Under the pieces are notes generated by a model that did not search any database, was not told the origin of the DNA, and saw only the letters and a list, made by a program, of their open reading frames with translations. A DNA stretch of 64,000 nucleotides from Amorphophallus konjac. Its lineage: Eukaryota; Streptophyta; Magnoliopsida; Alismatales; Araceae. How positions within the stretch are numbered: the first letter of the stretch is position 1; every line of letters begins with the position of its first letter. This document shows positions 58,166-64,000 of this stretch, in pieces. The position numbers were made by a program, and so were the translations under genes. Location: NCBI GenBank assembly GCA_022559845.1, contig CM040128.1:180898691-180962690 (forward strand). Direction: 5' to 3'.

Positions 58166-60107
58166 TGATGGGGACATAAAAGTAAGGCCACTAACTTTTT
58201 TATTTGTATTTATATCCTTGTGTCAATTGGGTTTATAATTGTATGGCAAGTATAAGCCAATGGGTTACTTGGGCTAAGTCAATGGGTTTCTTTGCAAAAA
58301 GGCCGCGTAGGCCCGACGGAACCCCCACCCTCTCTCCCATTGGGCCACCTAGACTCTCTAGGGCCCATGTGGGACAAGTCCATGGTCCAAGGGGGACTCT
58401 TGACCAAGCCCCCCTTCTTGACTCCAAGAGGGGGGCGCCTCCTCCTTTGTCCCCATGTGGGATTAAATAATCTCCCCTTTTAATTGTTCATATTTGTTGT
58501 ATTTGACCACATGGGAGAAAATTCTTCTCTCCCCAAATTACCCCTCCCTAACCCTAGATCTGAGGATAGTTTAGGTCATTTACATTTCATATAAAACCCA
58601 TGTATTTTCCATATTTTGATAGATTAATGAGAAGAAATTTGGTGAAAATCCCAAGAGCCCAAGGGCGCCCCCTCTCTCCTCTCCCCTTGCAGCAGTGATT
58701 GCTGCGCCTTTCTAGGGTGTGAAGCCCTAATCTCTGTGTGACTCCAAGATCTACCACCTCTGTTGGATGCGACTTCCAGACACCGCCGCCTCAGTTCGTG
58801 CCGCCGTCGAGCCGCCACAGCCCATTCTTTGAAGTGCTATCCAGGATTCTGAGATTAAGGATAAAAGCTAAGAGAAAAGGTTGGTCCTCCCAATCCGTGT
58901 ACTGATGATCTGGAAATTTTGATAGATCATCCCCCTTGTTGTTACCTCCTCCCAGTTTAAATTTTGTGTCAATTAGACCTCATTTGCTATTTTTTCCAGT
59001 CTTTTCGTTCCACCCGTGACAGTCTGCCAATCAGCATATCTGCAGGACAATGTCTTGTTCTTCCATTTTTCCCGCCCCCTTAACCATCTCCAAAAAATCC
59101 CAAAAAAATTGAGCATGTCCCAGACATCCCCCTCTATCCATCATAAAATCCCCAAGATCCAATTCAACCATTCCCCTGTCAGTCAAAACTCATTTTCAGG
59201 CAGATCCTGTTCCGTCCTGACTGTTTATAATCCGAGCCAGTAGAAATACTTGGGGAACAGTGGTTTTCATTTCAAATTCGTTTACTGGATCGATGTGAAA
59301 TTAATTTATGTTGTACCCCTTTGAGTCCTCTGTCCAACGGCGTTCATCTCACCTCGATCTGCCTCCGTATCTGGGTGAAAAAAATATTTTTATGGAGGCG
59401 CGCAGATCTGATCCGTGAACAGGCCAGCAGAGCAGTCCGCCGGTTAATCCCGATAAAATACGCCGGCTCACATTCGGCGACCACCGCTCCCGGAGATCGA
59501 TCAACAACCCCTCAACAGCGTCCAGCCAGCCGCCGCAGTAAGGAGACTCCTGGGGACCGCCGTCCCAGCAACCGGACCCACCTGCTGTCCCGTGGGCCCC
59601 ACAGAACCGAGCCGGACCAGCAGCCCATCTCCGGTCCGAGAGCTTTCCGGCTTGCTGCCCCTCAACCCGAGTTCGCTACTCTCGGGTCCCTCGTGTAGTC
59701 CTTTACCTCCCTGTGTGGAGTGGGCAATAGAAATAACTACTGTAATTAATTAGTTACTATACACCGGGAGTACGAGTTTCGGCCGGGGTCGTCTTTCCCA
59801 CACCCGGAGCGTGGAGGTATCATGTCCTCTCCCTACTTTGTCATTTTTCTTATCTCGTATATTTTCATATGCCACTGTTTCAGAGTTAGGAATTCTAGCC
59901 CACTCAATTTGTATCACCGCTGTGAGAGAGAGCGAGCGTAACCCGTCCCGTGACTCAATCCAAGTACATGAAAGAGCCGAGTACCCGAGACTCATTGCCG
60001 GTTCCTCAACCGCGCAGATCCACACGTTTCCCTCGCTTAGGGGTGACTCGCGAGCTAGAGTCCTAGGTTTGCATCAAATCAGTCGAGTCGATTCCCGTCC
60101 TGCATCA
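58166..60107 (+). mobile_element. 3' LTR of element F
   Basis: Collinear with the 5' LTR but with a single copy of the 163-bp segment and a shorter CCG repeat. Ends CCTGCATCA. Confidence 0.92.
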
Positions 60108-61911
60108 CCTGCACACACACGGGGTGTAACCCCATAACACGCTACTACCGTAGAAACACACACACGGGGATGAACCCCAAAACACACACGGAGACGGAGT
60201 CTCCAACACGATCCGGCGATGGGATCAACAACACACACAAACATGCTGCAATAGATGCAACAACCAGCAGACATACGATCAAACGTAGGCGATCAAACCA
60301 CACGCTACACAGATGCAGCAACCGAGACATGACCGTACACAGATGGTCCACACAAGAATATCTCAAAGTTCATAAAATGACAATAAATGATCAATACATG
60401 CTCAGACCAAAACATAAACCATGAAAAACATCGTAGATAGATAAATGAAAGGTGTAGAATTTATCCCCTTGATCTCCAATGGCCAGTTGATCATGTTCCT
60501 TGAAGCTCAGGTCGGAGGGAAGACGGGCGGTCACGTTTTTAGCATCATCTTCTTCCTCTCTTCAATCCACTCCTCTTTTTCTTCTTCCAAGAACCCTAGA
60601 AAAGCCTTGATGTAGATGATATCCCCCAATCTTCTTCTCCTTCTTGGCTTTCTCCCCTTTCTTCTCCTACAAGATAGAAAAATGTTAGCAGATTGGGTTC
60701 TCCTTCTCAAATTCGGAGTTGACATATATATACTAGAAAGAGTGGCCAAAAGACCTAGAAACCCCTTCTAGAACCCTCCCAAACCTTTATCCTATGTTAG
60801 ACCATAAAGGGAGGGTACAAAGGTCAATTTTGGAGGTCATAGGAAGGCCCCACGAGCATCCCACATGCTTTTCGCCAGGAACACGTGCACCGTAGTCGAT
60901 CGACCGAAACTGGGAGTCGATCGACTAATCAGATGGCCTGATCATTGTGCCCGGTTCTGGCTATTTCGGTCGACCGAAGTCTCCTGGTCGGTCGATCGAT
61001 CAGCTGCCAGTTTTTTCTAGCCGGTTCTGTCTAAATTGGTCGACCGATGGATCCTTGTTGGTCAACTGAAATTCCTACAGAGAGCATAAACCAAGGGAAA
61101 TCTGTTAGAATTCAAGCTCAATAGTCCCAAGTGTAAGATGCAAGATGCACATTTATGAAAACCCATGAACAAGGTGAATGAAAACACTTTGAAAGTTTAA
61201 TCATTCTTAACTAAAAATCAAGATCATATAGCTATGCATTTGTGCAATATGAGTGAACACCATGAAACCAAATTCCACCATGAATGATTTACAAGATTTG
61301 AACGCATTGTTACCTTTAGAAATCCATGCAGAAAATGCATGAAGCACACACATCACAAAGGGTGTCAACTCCACTGAATAAAATGCATGTAACCCAATTT
61401 CACCAAGATTCACATGAATTAATTTGATCAACTTTCAAGCTCAAAACTCCATGAACGAAATGTAGAAAACACACTGGCTTGATGCTAAGCAAGCAAGGGG
61501 TTGACTCCATCCTTTGATGGGTCGACTCCATGTAGAGGCATGAAGGCCCATTCAAGAGTTCAACAAGAGAAACCATGAATGAAGTGCATGAAACAATGGG
61601 GTCGACGCAATACATTGGTTGGGTCGACTCTGTTGAAAGGATTGTATAACACTTACTAAGGTGGGGTTGACTCCATGCTATGATGGGTCGACTCCGTAGA
61701 ACAAAACTGCAAAAACCCATCCAGACAGAAAGGTGTGTTCAATGAACACAAACTCATTGATTGAAACCTAATTGAAGCAATCTTTAGAAAAGCCATCTTC
61801 ATGCAATTCTTTCACATATAAAGACAATAAATCAAGCTCTTTAAACAAATTCACAAGTCCATGAAGCAAGTCATCAAGATTCTGAATCATGTGAATCAAT
61901 GCACAGTCATA
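60108..61911 (-). mobile_element. 5' LTR of element H, part 2
   Basis: CA-rich sequence matching G's GT-rich LTR section (27481-27780) in reverse, then GTCGAC-type pairs at 60895/60916, 60969/60991 and 61039/61061 and a second cluster at 61500/61521, 61601/61623 and 61666/61687. It is interrupted by J at 61912, so the outer end of this LTR lies right of the window. Confidence 0.82.
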
Positions 61912-63953
61912 TGATGCGGGACGGGATTGAAATGAGCTAAGACCTACAAATGCAACAAGTGCGGCCAGCACTCGCACGCCAAAGGCAAGCCGGGCAGCTG
62001 ACCTCCGTAGCGTTCCTCCGGGTGGAGGCGTCTCTCAACAAGAAACTCAAGCCCAACGACCGTCCCTGTGAGGGAAGCGCGGGGATCTCAGAGGCTAAGG
62101 AACCGCCTTACGTCTAAGGGAATCTAGTCCGAGCTCGGCGCTCGGCTAGGGCCACGGGATGGGTGCTCTCAACTCGCAGTCACGCGGTGACTAAAGACTA
62201 GCTAGGAACCTAAACACTCACACGGCATAATAGAAAGCATACTAGTAAAGCGAATGCCAACTAAGGGAGCGTCGCACGTACCTCCACGCCTAGGCGTGGG
62301 GAAGGAACCCCGGCCGAGATCAACAACCCCAATACACAAGGACGAACAATAATACAACCTCAACCACCAACACCCACTCCTCGCAGGAAGATAACAGGCT
62401 ACACAAAGAGATTCGGGGCTGCCGATGTACGGGCTGACGGGCGGCACTCGGTGAAGGGTTGGCCGCGAGGAGGATCCGAACGGTGGTCGGCAGGTTCGCA
62501 GCAGTGCGTGACTCCGCGGCAAAAGCTCCCACGACCTGGTCTGGTGTCCGATTGAGGTGCCGTCAGCGATGGCGCGTAGCTAGGTCACGGGAGGAAGCCT
62601 CGGCCAAAGGGGGCGCACAGATTCCGTCCGTGGAAGCCGGGGGCGCACCTGCAAGTTGCGATAGGATTCTGCTCCCAGAACCGCGCATTCGAGCGGGAAA
62701 AATCAGAAGAAATAGCTCCGAAGGGAGAACGGCACTCCGCTTGTTGGAGAACGAAGAGGACGTAGAGCAGCAGGTCCCGACCAAAGGGATCGGTCAGATC
62801 TGGTCGGGGTTGAGAGCAGCAGACTATGGAATCCGAAGGTGGTCCTGGCGCCGGGTGGGCAGGGCAGATCTGCGTGACCTCACGGGAATGGACGCCACAA
62901 ACAGCTCGGACGTCGGAACAAGGCGAGGTCGGCGGCGTTGGAGAGAGGATGAAGAGAGGTACGATCGGTGAAGATCTCACGTCCAAACTCGCTGAAGTCC
63001 ATCCCGTGGGATTTTTGCAAGGGGGCGGACAGAACCTGTCTCGCAGGGAGAGGGGGCCCAGTGCACGCCCACGAAGAAAATCGCCACGGATGATGCCGAA
63101 CTCCGAATGAGGCGAGACCACCTCGCACGCGTCGGCGACTCGTAGTAGAATCACCCAAAAATGGGCTGGTCACCCACAGTCGCCAAGAACAGAGGAGGAC
63201 ATCGCAGCTCTTGGAGATGAAATCTGGTTGCAACGAGCTTGAACCTGTGAAGAGATAGAAGAGAGGGGGAACCTCGACATCGCACCGAGGGGATGGGGAG
63301 TCACACCCCAGGCTTGCTCCCGTCGTAGGAGCAAGGAGGAACAGAGGGGGGCGCAGCCACCTTCAAGAGCACAAGCAATTTTCTTTTCTATTCATTCAAT
63401 AATTCCAAAAGAAAAATTACAAGGCTTATATATCCGGGGGGGAAACTAGGGTTTCATCCAAGCCACATGGAAGGGGGGGGGCGCAAATGGAAGGGGGGTG
63501 CGACCCAGCCCTCCTCCATTCAAGGGGGGTGCAGCCACCCCCCCTCCAATCAAGGAGGGATCAGGGGGGGGCGCCCAAGGGGGAAAGGGGGAGGGAGGTG
63601 GAATGGGGAAAGGGGGGCGCCCAAAAAGGCAAGTGGAGGGGCCAAGGGGGGGAAGGTGGCGCAGCCACCATGGGTGAGGGATGCGCCCTCCTCCCCAAAA
63701 CCCTAACCCTAATCCAACCAGAAATGGGCCAAGGCTAAGCCCAATAAGAAAGGAAGACAGCCCACTACTCCCTACACATAATCTGATGACATAAAAGAAC
63801 TAGATAACGTGTCCACGCAGGGACCAAACCTAGGCCCAACATGGCCTCAAATGAGAAGACAAGATCCTCTAGTAGATGCCGTAGTCGCGTAGCCAAAGAG
63901 ATGCTGGCGTGCTCCGTGTGCTCCGTCGAGTGATGCGGCGCGTGTCCTCACCA
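61912..63953 (-). mobile_element. 3' LTR of a further element J (2042 bp)
   Basis: Sense strand starts TGGTGAGGACACG at 63953 and ends CCCGCATCA at 61912. A sharp rise in GC marks the left border. A polypurine tract of the F type (ACCCGGGGAGAAT, complement of 63954-63967) abuts the right border, so the interior continues right of the window. TATA box GGATATATAAGCC on the minus strand at 63422-63434. G-rich runs at 63440-63680 correspond to the leader and account for open frames there. Termini and tract place J with E and F, though the LTR bodies do not align closely. Confidence 0.85.
63422..63434 (-). promoter_or_regulatory. LTR promoter TATA box (J)
   Basis: Minus strand GGATATATAAGCC, just downstream of a C-rich stretch on the sense strand. 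Confidence 0.6.
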
Positions 63954-64000
63954 ATTCTCCCCGGGTGGGAAGAACTCGACCCCGTCGCGTAAGGGTCACG
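63954..64000 (-). other. Polypurine tract and start of the interior of element J
   Basis: Sense strand CCCACCCGGGGAGAATT abuts the LTR, as in element F at 58150-58165. Nothing more of J is in the window. Confidence 0.8.

Larger units (their letters stand above)
53631..60107 (+). mobile_element. Pol-less gypsy-like element F (6477 bp)
   Basis: LTRs 53631-55748 and 58166-60107 start TGATGGGGACATAAAAG and end CCTGCATCA. Flanks catgc (53626-53630) and cctgc (60108-60112) differ at one base. It has a primer site, one long broken frame with a gag-like domain and a polypurine tract, but no protease, RT or integrase. The interior is only 2.4 kb. It is therefore non-autonomous. It splits the LTR of H, whose sequence reads on from 53630 to 60113. 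Confidence 0.92.

Noticed and set aside
63467..63738. Glycine/lysine-rich frames in two phases
   Set aside because: Low-complexity G-runs in the leader of LTR J.

Overview
The window is a stack of nested LTR retrotransposons from a repeat-rich flowering-plant genome. The evidence is SIRE/Maximus-type Ty1/copia elements with initiator-Met tRNA primer sites, Ty3/gypsy elements, an L1-type LINE with a plant-style RNase H tail, and one decayed plant glucan endo-1,3-beta-glucosidase (GH17) fragment. I see no intact host gene and no rRNA, tRNA or CRISPR. The species cannot be named from this sequence.

Layout. Labels A to L are mine. 1-2147 is the 3' part of an LTR (E1, + strand) inserted in the 3' LTR of a minus-strand SIRE-like element A. 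A runs to 16783. Its LTRs are about 3.3 kb, it has a gag relic at 11345-13431 and no pol. A is also broken by a LINE (3283-4470) and a gypsy-type solo LTR L (7685-10272). A sits in a minus-strand Ty3/gypsy element D, whose gag is at 17.6-18.5 kb. D was further split by solo LTR C (19585-22315), by SIRE-like element B (22435-44728) and by solo LTR E2 (45067-47433). B alone retains pol (protease, integrase, RT, RNase H), with stops and a frameshift. B is split by a plus-strand gag-only element G (25613-35898). D appears to end near 48.8 kb.

48.85-50.83 kb is the only stretch that looks like non-LTR sequence. It holds an Asterid/monocot-neutral short repeat and the GH17 relic. To its right are a SIRE-like LTR fragment (50.84-52.67 kb), a truncated SIRE-like element H (gag remnant, primer site and 5' LTR), a nearly complete pol-less gypsy-like element F (53631-60107) inserted in H's LTR, and LTR J (61912-63953), also inserted there.

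Target-site duplications fix most of these junctions: taagc (C), acgtc/acatc (B), gtttc (G), cccgt (E2), catgc/cctgc (F), gagag/aagag (L) and a 17-bp one for the LINE.

Functionally the window is a fossil record. No element is coding-competent. Four of the five internal regions carry gag without pol, as expected for elements mobilised in trans. Two non-coding patterns cross family lines and deserve attention. One is a roughly 75-110 nt sequence with a conserved core and covarying stems that can fold as a three-way junction; eight copies are seen in A, B, G, F and the 50.8-kb LTR. The other is a system of GTCGAC pairs placed 21 or 22 bp apart, repeated in the LTRs and leaders of the SIRE-like elements.
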